From Anaerosalibacter massiliensis (lineage in GTDB: Bacteria > Bacillota > Clostridia > Tissierellales > Sporanaerobacteraceae), in contig CCEZ01000015.1 of NCBI GenBank assembly GCA_000751555.1, positions 32,256 to 96,255 of the forward strand: DNA of 64,000 nucleotides. The letters run 5' to 3'. The position numbers and the translations under genes are program-made. Below are positions 18,206-27,577 of the stretch, piece after piece. A model generated the notes under the pieces. The model worked only from the letters and a program-made list of their open reading frames with translations. It did no database searches and was not told the origin of the DNA. Within the stretch, counting starts at the first letter, position 1, and every line of letters begins with the position of its first letter.

Positions 18206-20677
18206 TTATATTTGTTTAGGCAGTGCCTCCCATAGCCTCATATCCTCCTGTCCTAAAGACCATATGGCAATTCCTCTAAGTTTCCACCGATATGCCGCTT
18301 CGTTTGCCCAATAGACAAGGCTGTCTACATCCTGATAATAAAGAATAGAAAAACCGTCAGCATCTCCAAGAAACAAACGTGAAATCCAGATATTGATGTC
18401 CTTGGACACGATTTTTACTGAATAATCATTTCCACAGACCAATGGCAAAAGGCCTGAATGGAAGAAATCATAATCCATAGAGATGTCCTGGTTTCGTGTA
18501 GAAGCTTCCTCCACATCATTGTTAACTGTGAAAACCTGAAACTCACTATCCCATGTTACACCGGTTCTTGCAAGCCGCCCATACTCAGTTGTGGTTCCAT
18601 CCGGGAAGGTTACATCAAACCTTTCATAAGGTTCATAAGTCCAGGCATCTCCCAGTCTAAGTAATTCGCATAGAATACGTCCATCAGACCGAACCCCGGC
18701 ATACCCTCCTGAAAAACCACTAAGCGTCGCTGTAAAGCGCAAAACATTGCTTGCTCCGGAATAAACCCTCACAGAGTTTCCTCGTATCCTCATTTCAATG
18801 GTGTACATTCTTGGATTTGAGCGAAGATCTGCTGATGCCGTTTTAACGATTTCAGTGGCATAACTGCCGATTAGAGAAGAACCATTATATAGTTCAATAC
18901 GCTGTGTATTAAAGTTTAAACAGCAAAAGACATTACCACAAAAAATGCCTGCACGACCACTTCCCTCTGGAGTAAAAGCCAACCTTGCCCGCAAATGAAC
19001 ATCTGAAAACCCGCTATACTTCCACGCCAATTGGCCATACCCGTCAAGCTGCGAATAGGGACGATTGGCGAGATCATTTTGATTTTGCCATATCTGCCAC
19101 TCGCCGCTTAGTGCTATCCAGTAGCTGGAGGGAAGTGGATTGTCATCTCTGAAGTCTTCATACCAAATTAGTGCTGAATCAGGCTTTCTGCGTAGCACCT
19201 CAGTGGTCAATTTAAAACCTTTATCGGGTTCAGCCATTAAACCGTTCACATCTTTAAATTTGCGAGGAGATAGCATAAACTCTGCCTCTCCAGCAGAAAG
19301 TTCTTCAGAAAAACTCGAACATACTCGAAATCCATAGAACTGCACACCTGGTACTGAGGCACTAACGCTGACAGTATGGGTACCAGCTGAAAGAAATACA
19401 CCAGAAACCAAAGAAAGCCAACAAGTTGTTCGCCAGTATGGCCACCACAGCCTATTCTCGCTAAATACCTTACTTGTCCCGTCAAGTGAAACATGAATAC
19501 TATTCTTATCCCAGAAGGGAAATGAGATGCGAATGGCTACATCATAAATACCAGCAGATGCAATTTCAAATTCGTATTCGGCTTCACCTTCTTCACCAAG
19601 TGTTATCATTTGAGAAGAAACCGATACATTACCAGTATAGCTATCAGGAGTTCCGCCACTACGATCTACATATATCGTGCCAAATTCAGTTTTTTGCTGC
19701 TTGCTATAGGCAGTCAAATACCTGCGTCGGTTATAAGTTTCAACCAGTAAAGGATAGGTTCTTGAAACTGCATCCCAGCCTTCCATGTAGTCATACACAT
19801 GTGGCAAGGCCCAAGGCACCTTATCATAATCATCCCAATACGCTATGATAGGAATCATGGGCTGTGGTGGTCCATCATCTGTAAAGTTATATCCCCCTGT
19901 CATCCAAAGCTGTGCGGCATAATATGTGTTTGAAATCCCACGATAAGTGATGCCCAGATTTTCTGGTGTATCGTGGATTCTCCAGTTCCAACCATATGCA
20001 GGCAGTCCTAAAAATATTTTTTCAGGAGTCATAACCCGGACTGCATAATCATAAATGCCTTCCAACCAATCCCTGGGAGATACCGGGCCCGGTGCAGAGC
20101 CTGCCCATGCCATGCCATAACTCATAATCGCTACTGTATCACAATAGGGATTCAAGTCTTCATAAACACACCAGTTTTCGCCACCAACCGATCCTTGTAC
20201 TCCAGTCATGCCTGGTAGACAAATATTTACGAGTTTCGAATAATCATAGGCTTTGACAGTGTTATATATGTCTCGAAATAGAGCATTAGCAGCATCCTTG
20301 TTTTCATAGCCACCTCCACGTTCCAAGTCTATATCCACTCCAGCACACCAAGGATACTTATTCATGATGCGAATAATCTCAGTAAGAAATTTATCCTTTG
20401 CACCATTGGTATTATTTCTAAGGGCTGTAAAAATAGAAGCCGTACCATGATTCATGATTGTAAGCAGCCATTTGATATGAGGCCAGCGGTTAATGTAAGT
20501 AAGCATACTGGATATGCTTGTTCCTGTTTCTGTTATGGTCCCGGTGATATCCACTTCAAAAGTGAAAATACCCACCGTATCAATTCGATCACCATAGTCT
20601 CGTAGTGCCTGATACATGCGGGCATTTCCCATGAAGCTCCAAACCATGCACCGCTTACCTTTTAGGTAATCAATCAA
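18206..20677 (-). CDS. Tail-associated glycoside hydrolase family 18-like protein
   Basis: An 823-aa protein. The N-terminal ~330 residues are a GH18 (chitinase/endo-N-acetylglucosaminidase) barrel, with the DxxDxDxE-type catalytic motif as WCAGVDIDLERG (about residue 112-120), IMSYGMAW, and IFLGLPAYGWNW. The rest contains beta-rich modules: a carbohydrate-binding-like region (about 350-460) and a concanavalin-like jelly roll (about 520-690). It sits at the end of the tail operon and overlaps the preceding gene by 4 bases. It probably degrades or binds a cell-wall or capsule glycan during adsorption. The substrate is unknown. Confidence 0.88.
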   Translation of the reverse strand: MIDYLKGKRCMVWSFMGNARMYQALRDYGDRIDTVGIFTFEVDITGTITETGTSISSMLTYINRWPHIKWLLTIMNHGTASIFTALRNNTNGAKDKFLTEIIRIMNKYPWCAGVDIDLERGGGYENKDAANALFRDIYNTVKAYDYSKLVNICLPGMTGVQGSVGGENWCVYEDLNPYCDTVAIMSYGMAWAGSAPGPVSPRDWLEGIYDYAVRVMTPEKIFLGLPAYGWNWRIHDTPENLGITYRGISNTYYAAQLWMTGGYNFTDDGPPQPMIPIIAYWDDYDKVPWALPHVYDYMEGWDAVSRTYPLLVETYNRRRYLTAYSKQQKTEFGTIYVDRSGGTPDSYTGNVSVSSQMITLGEEGEAEYEFEIASAGIYDVAIRISFPFWDKNSIHVSLDGTSKVFSENRLWWPYWRTTCWLSLVSGVFLSAGTHTVSVSASVPGVQFYGFRVCSSFSEELSAGEAEFMLSPRKFKDVNGLMAEPDKGFKLTTEVLRRKPDSALIWYEDFRDDNPLPSSYWIALSGEWQIWQNQNDLANRPYSQLDGYGQLAWKYSGFSDVHLRARLAFTPEGSGRAGIFCGNVFCCLNFNTQRIELYNGSSLIGSYATEIVKTASADLRSNPRMYTIEMRIRGNSVRVYSGASNVLRFTATLSGFSGGYAGVRSDGRILCELLRLGDAWTYEPYERFDVTFPDGTTTEYGRLARTGVTWDSEFQVFTVNNDVEEASTRNQDISMDYDFFHSGLLPLVCGNDYSVKIVSKDINIWISRLFLGDADGFSILYYQDVDSLVYWANEAAYRWKLRGIAIWSLGQEDMRLWEALPKQI

Positions 20678-21255
20678 GGGCGCTCACTTCCTTCCTGCAT
20701 TTCTTGAAATTCGAACAATAGCCGAGCTGATTTTCTGTCCTCTAGCTTCACCACATGTTTGCTATCACCCGATGCTGTATATTGAAAAAATCCTTCCTTA
20801 TCAGTTGGGTTTCCATTCTTTAAACACTGTCTGGTTGATGCTAGTAGTGAAAAGGTATCGTCTGGGCTAGCAGCCTCTTTAAATTTTACCCTATGCGCCC
20901 CTGCCCCTTGAGACAATTGGATACTGCCTGCTTCCATATTCTGTATAGGATAGATATGACAGTCAAGACCAGCGGAAGTTGAACCCAGATTGAAGAGGAT
21001 AACCGTCTCTCCGCTACGAACCACTCCGTTATAAAAACGAGCAGGAACAATAACACCGCCCTCTCGGTATTTTTGAAGCATCGTTTCTGTATTAATTGTA
21101 TAACCAGTTAGACGATCACCTTCCTGAGCCTGAATATCAGTGAAATAAACAGTACCTGTGCAATCTTCAAGAAGTAGTTTCACTGTTACGCTTACTACTC
21201 GTTTATCCTCTTTACAATGAATCGTCTCAGCAAACCTGGTAAATGTAACTGACAT
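20674..21255 (-). CDS. Phage tail-associated protein
   Basis: A protein of about 193 aa, rich in beta-strands. Its N-terminal segment, VVSVTVKLLLEDCTGTVYFT, resembles the small protein encoded just upstream (SLTIRLFITDCSGEVFFT), so the two share a domain. The preferred start is ATG 21255, with AGGTGG upstream. It lies between tail-spike-like genes and overlaps the GH18 gene. It is likely a tail-tip or baseplate accessory protein; no enzymatic motif is visible. Confidence 0.6.
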   Translation of the reverse strand: MSVTFTRFAETIHCKEDKRVVSVTVKLLLEDCTGTVYFTDIQAQEGDRLTGYTINTETMLQKYREGGVIVPARFYNGVVRSGETVILFNLGSTSAGLDCHIYPIQNMEAGSIQLSQGAGAHRVKFKEAASPDDTFSLLASTRQCLKNGNPTDKEGFFQYTASGDSKHVVKLEDRKSARLLFEFQEMQEGSERP

Positions 21256-21264
21256 CTGCACCAC

Positions 21265-21459
21265 CTACCCATCCAACGTCCACTTAATTTCTGACACATG
21301 ACCAATCCAGCCCGTAGCAATGGAGCCACCTTGCAAAAGCATATCTGTAAAGAACACCTCACCAGAACAATCAGTAATGAAAAGACGGATGGTAAGCGAC
21401 TTTATCTTTCCAATACCTCTCGGTGTAATAGCATGTGCTGTCTGTGAAAAATAAGCCAT
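21265..21459 (-). CDS. Small tail-associated protein
   Basis: 64 aa: MAYFSQTAHAITPRG, then IKSLTIRLFITDCSGEVFFT. It is homologous to the N-terminal region of the next gene downstream, apparently a duplication. It has a good context (start 15 bases after the tail-spike gene ends). Role unknown; it probably belongs to the tail tip. Confidence 0.6.
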   Translation of the reverse strand: MAYFSQTAHAITPRGIGKIKSLTIRLFITDCSGEVFFTDMLLQGGSIATGWIGHVSEIKWTLDG

Positions 21460-21474
21460 AGCACTGCCTCCTTC

Positions 21475-23997
21475 CTAAAAGAGATCAATAAACCTGGTTT
21501 CTGTCGACCCATCCTCATATTCAATGACAACTTCAATCCCAACTTGCCCGTTTGGCCCTTTCTGAAGATTTTCCGATGCAATCTGCGCTGAGAAAGTGTA
21601 ACTCTTCCTACTGGCAGGATAAACGGTCTGGGATAGACTTTTCGTCATTCCTAAAACGCCCTCAGCTTTAAAAGAAGCTGTTCCTGATACACCATTATTA
21701 GGGTCAACTGTAAAACCTGAACTTAACCAATAGGTTAGACCATCATCAGCTCGTGAATTTCGTAGATGATTAAAAGGCACCAAGTCTTTTAATTCCTGAC
21801 GGTCAAGAACATCAGTGGAAGATAAAATATCGGCTGCTTTATCCCATCCAGCAGAGGAATCTCCTAGTTCTCTTAAAGTTGTTGATAGCTCCAGTACTGT
21901 TTTCCACGGCTCTTGTAGATTGTATTGTCTGCGAACCACACGAGTTTTGACAGATAAATTCAAATCTTTATCATCTACGGTTACTATATCACCAAGCTTC
22001 CATGCTTCATGCTCATAGCCTGTCAACACCGATAAATCCATAGCTGAAAGAACATACGAGACTCGTGGCTTCGCATACTGAGCCAGGCGCATATTGGCAA
22101 ACTCAAGCAACTGATAGGGATTACTAAACGAGGAAGCATCCAGCGTTCCTACTCTAACTTCTGATGAATAGCTATAATCCTCGACATACTCCTTATTACC
22201 ATTGATGGAGGCAAACGTCATGCCACCTTTACCATAAGCATAAAGCCTGGTAATTAGACTTCTTGTATCCACCACGCGCTGTATGCTTTTCATGTTTTTT
22301 CTATAGCAGAATAAGGCCCCACTATCCGTACCGCTAAATGTCAAAAGGTGTACCAGCCGATTGGCACTATCGAAAATCAAGTCACCGCCATGAATATTCT
22401 GTATGGCTCGAAGGATAGATAAAGCATTCTTCTCTGTTGATTGCCATGTTCGTTTTGTACTGACAGTGACATTTCCTAATGACCAGCCAGTACCAAGTAA
22501 GGCATAGCGCATTGGAACTTCCGGTGTCTCTGCGACAAACTCCATGGGCTCTTTCTCAGCGCTAAAGGAAAGATCATAAAAGGCAGCTTCCGCATACACC
22601 TGAGTTACAACTCTACCATCTGAACTTTTCTCATCTGTTATGGTTCGAATACGATAAACATCATTGACAATCTGTACCTGCTTTTCATTGTCTAAAGCCT
22701 CTCGCTTGGAATCATGAAATGGCAGTTTAAACTCCAAAATATCGGCGCCATTCACCTCACTTGTCACTATGATATCAAAGGCATTCTCTAGCACTGCTTC
22801 CCAAGCACCGTTAGTATCCAACACAACTGGTCTGGCAAATCCAAGTCTCTCATAAGGTGGTTTTGGTATATCATGAAGCTGTATTTCGAGAAGCTTAGGA
22901 GTTTTGCTAGTATCTTGAGTGGATAGTGTAATTCGATAACGGATATATTCTCTGTTAGGCGACTGCAGTTCCCCGCTTGCTCCAACGGCCTGCCATTCAG
23001 TCCAGCTAGACAGATCGTCTGATGTAGAAGTTTCCACTAGGCTTATGGCTGTTATACCTGCGGTGTATTCACTTGTAACTGATACCCTGCCCGTTCCTGC
23101 AAGACTACAGGCAGCTGCTATCGTAAAAAGCTGACCACTTTGTGCATAGACTCCGCTTGTTGCTTTCAACATGACAGAGCCAGGGTCCGCAAGGGCATCT
23201 ACATCAGCAGCACTGTCACCACCGTTTGCCAAAATTGAAGATTTGAAATAGGAAATAAGATCCTCCATGGTAAGTAAAGAATCTTTTTCATAAAACCAGT
23301 CATCAAATCCTCCAGCGTAATAATAGGTATTTGCATGCATCCCCATCACAATATCCGCAATACAAGATTGATTTAAGTCTCCAGTGAATGTTCGAACTGG
23401 AGATTGCCAAACAGCGCCATCACTTCGGTCACAAAGTAAGTTCTGCACCCTTTTGTTGTTTACCTCGATAATAGAAGCGATAAAGTACCACCCGTTATTC
23501 TTTAGGGTAATAGTAGGCGTTTCGGTCTGATCATATATCAAGGAGCCTGAGGCATTATACAGCATTAATCGCAACCTTCCCTGAAATAAAGAAACATAAA
23601 AAATTGGCTGACCAGGTCCTTGTCTAGTATTAAAAATCGGGATATACGTCTGCCCTACAGAATAAGTAGTTGGATTTATCCATCCGCCAACAACAATCTT
23701 TTCACCTAAATCACTAAAAAAGCTACCGTCATTGGTAGTCACTAAATGAGTCTTTTCACTTGTTGGATTAATGATATTCTGCCTGAAAAATCTTCCTAAT
23801 CTACCGGATAACAAGTTGGCGGATGTACCTGACCATCCGGATACAAAGAAGTTTCTGTTATGGCCGGAATCATCTGTAAGCATGTTGTTGCTATCTGGTG
23901 AAGCTTCATTAAATCGCCATAGAGCAACTGTCTTCTCGCTTACAGGAAACTCACCCGTAAAATCTGTCTGTGATGTTAAGATTGATTTAATTGCCAC
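21475..23997 (-). CDS. Phage tail spike / receptor-binding minor tail protein
   Basis: 840 aa. The N-terminus holds a LamG-like (concanavalin-type) domain (TVALWRFNEASPDSNNMLTD, then GGFDDWFYEKDSLL). The middle resembles the Tal/prophage tail endopeptidase-like region (EFKLPFHDSKREALDNEKQV, DVYRIRTITDEKSSDGRVV, YAYGKGGMTFASINGNKE). The C-terminus is a carbohydrate-binding-like beta domain. It sits directly after the distal tail protein gene, the expected place of the tail-associated lysin or adhesin. Which part binds the host is not visible. Confidence 0.82.
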   Translation of the reverse strand: MAIKSILTSQTDFTGEFPVSEKTVALWRFNEASPDSNNMLTDDSGHNRNFFVSGWSGTSANLLSGRLGRFFRQNIINPTSEKTHLVTTNDGSFFSDLGEKIVVGGWINPTTYSVGQTYIPIFNTRQGPGQPIFYVSLFQGRLRLMLYNASGSLIYDQTETPTITLKNNGWYFIASIIEVNNKRVQNLLCDRSDGAVWQSPVRTFTGDLNQSCIADIVMGMHANTYYYAGGFDDWFYEKDSLLTMEDLISYFKSSILANGGDSAADVDALADPGSVMLKATSGVYAQSGQLFTIAAACSLAGTGRVSVTSEYTAGITAISLVETSTSDDLSSWTEWQAVGASGELQSPNREYIRYRITLSTQDTSKTPKLLEIQLHDIPKPPYERLGFARPVVLDTNGAWEAVLENAFDIIVTSEVNGADILEFKLPFHDSKREALDNEKQVQIVNDVYRIRTITDEKSSDGRVVTQVYAEAAFYDLSFSAEKEPMEFVAETPEVPMRYALLGTGWSLGNVTVSTKRTWQSTEKNALSILRAIQNIHGGDLIFDSANRLVHLLTFSGTDSGALFCYRKNMKSIQRVVDTRSLITRLYAYGKGGMTFASINGNKEYVEDYSYSSEVRVGTLDASSFSNPYQLLEFANMRLAQYAKPRVSYVLSAMDLSVLTGYEHEAWKLGDIVTVDDKDLNLSVKTRVVRRQYNLQEPWKTVLELSTTLRELGDSSAGWDKAADILSSTDVLDRQELKDLVPFNHLRNSRADDGLTYWLSSGFTVDPNNGVSGTASFKAEGVLGMTKSLSQTVYPASRKSYTFSAQIASENLQKGPNGQVGIEVVIEYEDGSTETRFIDLF

Positions 23998-24001
23998 CAG
24001 A

Positions 24002-24775
24002 TCACCTCCATCTGCTTTTGGCCAGAATCTTCAGCTCCGAAAATGTTGCTCCCACCGCTGATACTGTTATTTCATTTTCACCTTTGTGAAGTATAGGGAA
24101 GTTTAGCTCATCCAGGACTGGAAGCCCATTTCGAAGTGTATTTCCGTTGGCATCGGTTATTTTTGCTGTCACTAATCCGCTATCAATTACAAGCGCTTCA
24201 TCTGCCGTCAAAGCTCCAACCACTCGAAGCTCCTCTCCATTCGTGGTAATGGAAATATATGTGGATGTAGATCCACTTATTGTGCCCTTAAGTTGATATA
24301 TCGGTTCTGAATCTGCATTCCCGGTTATTCTTTGGATCTCATGAGTTCCAACACTTGAAATCGTGAATTGTTCATCTGTCAACGCATAGGCGTGAGGATC
24401 AGGACAGATAAACTTCAACTCAAAGGCACCTGCAGTTCTAAGTAATCTCTCGCAGTCCACTTGTTCAGTGAGGCGAGCATAAAAGTATCGATTCGGAATA
24501 TCCTCTAATACAAGCTGTTTAAGACCGTTCATAGGGTTGAGCCACTCTGCAAGATCATCTAACACGCCTACTAAATCCTCAAAGCTCTTTTGAGGATATA
24601 TGCTGCAGCTAATCGTAATGATCCGCTCTGAGATATCACAACCAAAATCAGCAACCCCTGCCTTTCCCGGAACAACCTCATACGTGTTTCTTAAAGCGGG
24701 CGATGCTTGCCAACTTGTGAGCCTTGCTTTTATTTTCATATTCTTTGAGTTAATACCGTTATAAATAAAGCCCAT
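24002..24775 (-). CDS. Distal tail protein (Dit-like, siphovirus tail component)
   Basis: 257 aa with the N-terminal Dit pattern: MGFIYNGINSKNMKIKARL, then GKAGVADFGCDISERIITI, followed by a galectin-like C-terminal half. Dit forms the hub between tail tube and baseplate. It lies between the tape measure gene and the tail spike gene, exactly as in siphophages. Confidence 0.88.
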   Translation of the reverse strand: MGFIYNGINSKNMKIKARLTSWQASPALRNTYEVVPGKAGVADFGCDISERIITISCSIYPQKSFEDLVGVLDDLAEWLNPMNGLKQLVLEDIPNRYFYARLTEQVDCERLLRTAGAFELKFICPDPHAYALTDEQFTISSVGTHEIQRITGNADSEPIYQLKGTISGSTSTYISITTNGEELRVVGALTADEALVIDSGLVTAKITDANGNTLRNGLPVLDELNFPILHKGENEITVSAVGATFSELKILAKSRWR

Positions 24776-24788
24776 ACATCGCCCTCCT

Positions 24789-27347
24789 TTACGCAGTTAT
24801 AAATCTTCCCTGAGCTCGAGATCCTGTCTGCATCAAATTGTATAACTCCTGTGAAATCTTTCTAATATCGTCTTCACTTCGAACAATCATCTGTTGTATC
24901 GTAATTAATGACCCTCCAAATGTTCCATATCCGCTACTAATACCGGCTCCATTCATATTCAGATTAGGGTTAATGTCAAAATCAGTAGGGATAGCGTTTT
25001 GCATATCCTGGCTAACACTATTCATGGCTTTTTCAAAACCGACACCAATACCCTCTCCCATGTTTTCGCCAATTCCAGCAAACAATGTAGATGGCGATCG
25101 AATTCCAAAGAAATTTTTTATTTTATCTACAACACCACCAAAAAAGCCTGAGATTTTATCCCAAAGCCAGGCTCCGGCATCTGAAATACCCTGCCACAAA
25201 CCTTTGATTAAATTGGTCCCAACCTGGGCAATTTGCCAAATAGATCCTGTAAAACCTTTAACCAGTGCTGTAATAATTTGTGGCACTGCTTTAACAACCT
25301 CTACTATAATTGTTGGAAGGTTCTTAATCAGCGAAACCAACAGCATGATTCCTGCTTGAATGATCTGTGGTATGCTGCCAATAATAGCATTCACAAGAGA
25401 GGATACAATCTTTGGTATAGCAGTAATAACTGTTGTAATAATTAGTGGTAGATTTTGAATCAGTGCCACTAGCAGTTGAACCCCAGCATCAATGAGCTGT
25501 GGGATTGAGCCCAAAATCGCTGTGATTAACCCGTCAACAATCTGAGGAATTGCTTCTACAATGGCGGTAATGATTTCTGGCAAAGCACCAATTAAAGATG
25601 TCAGAAGTTGAATACCAGCCTCGATTATTTGAGGTATTGCGCCTATAACAAAATCTACTATTCCAGTAATAATGGCTGGCAAAGCCGCAATCAGCACTGG
25701 AAGGGCATCTAAAATACCTTGAGTTAATCCAAGTACAAGTTGCAGAGCTGCTTCTAAAACCATAGGAAGGTTATCCAAAAGCCCTTGTACGATTTGTACC
25801 ACCGCTGAAACTGCAGCAGGAATTAACTGTGGCAGAGCTTCTGCAATTCCACTTATTATGGTTCCAATCATTTGAATACCTGCTGTAATTAGCGCTGGAA
25901 GTGTTTCAATGATTCCATTGACTAATGTCATCAGTAGCATGACTGCAGCTTCTGTTATTTGTGGTAATGCAGAGGTAAGCCCTTGAACCAGAGAAATAAT
26001 AATCTGCGAAGCAATATCTACTACAACTGGCAACTGCTCAGATATAAACTGAACTGCTTCCTCTAAGATTCCTCCAAAAGCATCAATTAAGCCTTGAACA
26101 CCGTCTTTTTGAAATGCTCCAGACAATTCATCGACCCAACCATTAACCATGGGAAGAACGGTACCGGAAAGCATAGTTGTTAAGCCTTCAGCAAGTTGGC
26201 CCTTCAATGAAGCAACACCATCTTCGAGAGTTGCCATCTGCCCAGAAAAGGTTCTTGACTGAGCTTCCATTGACCCATAGAAACGGCCACCTTCCGATGT
26301 GGCTGATGCAAACGCTTCTGCGACCATATCTGCAGATATTGCCCCTTTGGACATTTCATCCTTAAGTTCACCAATGGATTTTCCTGTCTTACGCGAGATT
26401 TCCTCTAGTGGGTTAAATCCTGCATTAATCATTTGCATCAAGTCCTGTCCGGTTAACTTACCAGTAGAGGACATTTGTGCAAATGCCAGTGTCAGGCTTT
26501 TGAACTTCTCGGCATCTCCCTGAGATATATCACCCAGCTGCTTCATGCGTTTTTGAGCTTCTTCTGCAGACATACCAAAGCTCATAAGGGTTTGAGCTGA
26601 TTGGGCAAGATCCTGCATTCCAAATGGTGTAGCTGCTGCTTCTTTTTTCAGATCATTAACCAGCTTTTGAGCTTTAGCCTCATCACCAAGCATGGTGGTA
26701 AAGGAAGCTGTGTAGTTTTCCATTTGAGCGTTGTACTCAACGCCATCTTTCATAGCGCCTATAAAGGCTTTTCCAATTCCCGCAATGGCTGAGCCTAAAG
26801 CTTTTACCCCACCAATTATGGCTTCTGATAACAAATTTGCTTTAAGTACATCTCCAAAAACAGAGGTTTTCTTGCTAGCATCATCCATTTCATCGCCAAC
26901 ATCATCAACATTATCTGCAAGTTCGTTGGCTGCATCAGCGGCATCTTCCATGTTATCAGCACTGTCATCTGTGGCGTCGGCATGGTCTCGTAGCACTTTA
27001 TGGTTATTTTCAAGTTCACGCTCCATGCCATTAAGTTCAGCCAAAGATTTATTTAGTTGAATCTGCCAGTTTTGAGTTCTACGATCGTTTTCTCCAAAAG
27101 AAGTAGAGGCGTTATCTAGGGCAGCTCGTAGTGTCTCTATTTTTTCTTTTTGTGCATCAATGGATTTTTCTAATACTTCATTTCGCGCAGTTAAGGCTTG
27201 GATGGATTTATCGTTTTTATCAAACTGGGAACTGACTAGAGCCATCTCACTACCTAATACTTTAAATGCTTGGTTAATGTCACGAAGTGCATTTTTGAAT
27301 TCCTTTTCGCCTTCCACTCCGATTTTTAAACCAAAATTATCTGCCAA
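24789..27347 (-). CDS. Tape measure protein
   Basis: About 852 aa. An N-terminal coiled coil (FKNALRDINQAFKVLGSEMA, ALTARNEVLEKSIDAQKEKI) leads to the TMP core with TPFGMQDLAQSAQTLMSFGM. Then comes a long hydrophobic part of tandem units built on LP.II.A/IPQI...G (about residues 430-710) and a lytic-type C-terminus (FFGIRSPSTLFAGIGENMGEG). The start is inferred as TTG 27347 (MADNFGLK), 8 bases after GGAGG; the longer frame would place that site inside the gene. It sets tail length and follows the frameshifted chaperone gene. Confidence 0.93.
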   Translation of the reverse strand: MADNFGLKIGVEGEKEFKNALRDINQAFKVLGSEMALVSSQFDKNDKSIQALTARNEVLEKSIDAQKEKIETLRAALDNASTSFGENDRRTQNWQIQLNKSLAELNGMERELENNHKVLRDHADATDDSADNMEDAADAANELADNVDDVGDEMDDASKKTSVFGDVLKANLLSEAIIGGVKALGSAIAGIGKAFIGAMKDGVEYNAQMENYTASFTTMLGDEAKAQKLVNDLKKEAAATPFGMQDLAQSAQTLMSFGMSAEEAQKRMKQLGDISQGDAEKFKSLTLAFAQMSSTGKLTGQDLMQMINAGFNPLEEISRKTGKSIGELKDEMSKGAISADMVAEAFASATSEGGRFYGSMEAQSRTFSGQMATLEDGVASLKGQLAEGLTTMLSGTVLPMVNGWVDELSGAFQKDGVQGLIDAFGGILEEAVQFISEQLPVVVDIASQIIISLVQGLTSALPQITEAAVMLLMTLVNGIIETLPALITAGIQMIGTIISGIAEALPQLIPAAVSAVVQIVQGLLDNLPMVLEAALQLVLGLTQGILDALPVLIAALPAIITGIVDFVIGAIPQIIEAGIQLLTSLIGALPEIITAIVEAIPQIVDGLITAILGSIPQLIDAGVQLLVALIQNLPLIITTVITAIPKIVSSLVNAIIGSIPQIIQAGIMLLVSLIKNLPTIIVEVVKAVPQIITALVKGFTGSIWQIAQVGTNLIKGLWQGISDAGAWLWDKISGFFGGVVDKIKNFFGIRSPSTLFAGIGENMGEGIGVGFEKAMNSVSQDMQNAIPTDFDINPNLNMNGAGISSGYGTFGGSLITIQQMIVRSEDDIRKISQELYNLMQTGSRAQGRFITA

Positions 27348-27373
27348 GATTATCGCCTCCTTTCTTTGAAAGA

Positions 27374-27577
27374 TCAAATACCATAAGGAATAATGTCATC
27401 GATGTAAATCTTCCGTTTTGGTTTGGACATTCCAAGAAACTGCTTATGGCACTCCCATAAATCCATAAGCAAGCCAATAGGTGTAAGCCATGTTTCCTCT
27501 TCGGTACGATTTAAATGAACAGTCCCGTAATATAAAAGCCGGGTAAAGAGTTCATTCTCGTTTACCCGGTTTGCACG
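27374..27577 (-). CDS. Frameshift extension of the tail assembly chaperone (gpT-like part)
   Basis: In the -1 frame relative to the upstream chaperone there is an open stretch with no start codon of its own at the beginning. It encodes 67 aa from the slip site (RANRVNENELFTRLLYYGTV ... KQFLGMSKPKRKIYI, ending PYG-I) to TGA at 27374. It is made as a 190-aa fusion after -1 slippage at A AAA AAC (27577-27583). In lambda-type phages the G and GT proteins coat the tape measure protein during tail assembly. The position right before the tape measure gene fits. Confidence 0.9.
   Translation of the reverse strand, partial: RANRVNENELFTRLLYYGTVHLNRTEEETWLTPIGLLMDLWECHKQFLGMSKPKRKIYIDDIIPYGI

Noticed and set aside
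24838..27060. Long plus-strand reading frames opposite the tape measure gene.
   Set aside because: They are antisense reflections of the repetitive hydrophobic coding sequence, with no ribosome-binding sites and no protein family.
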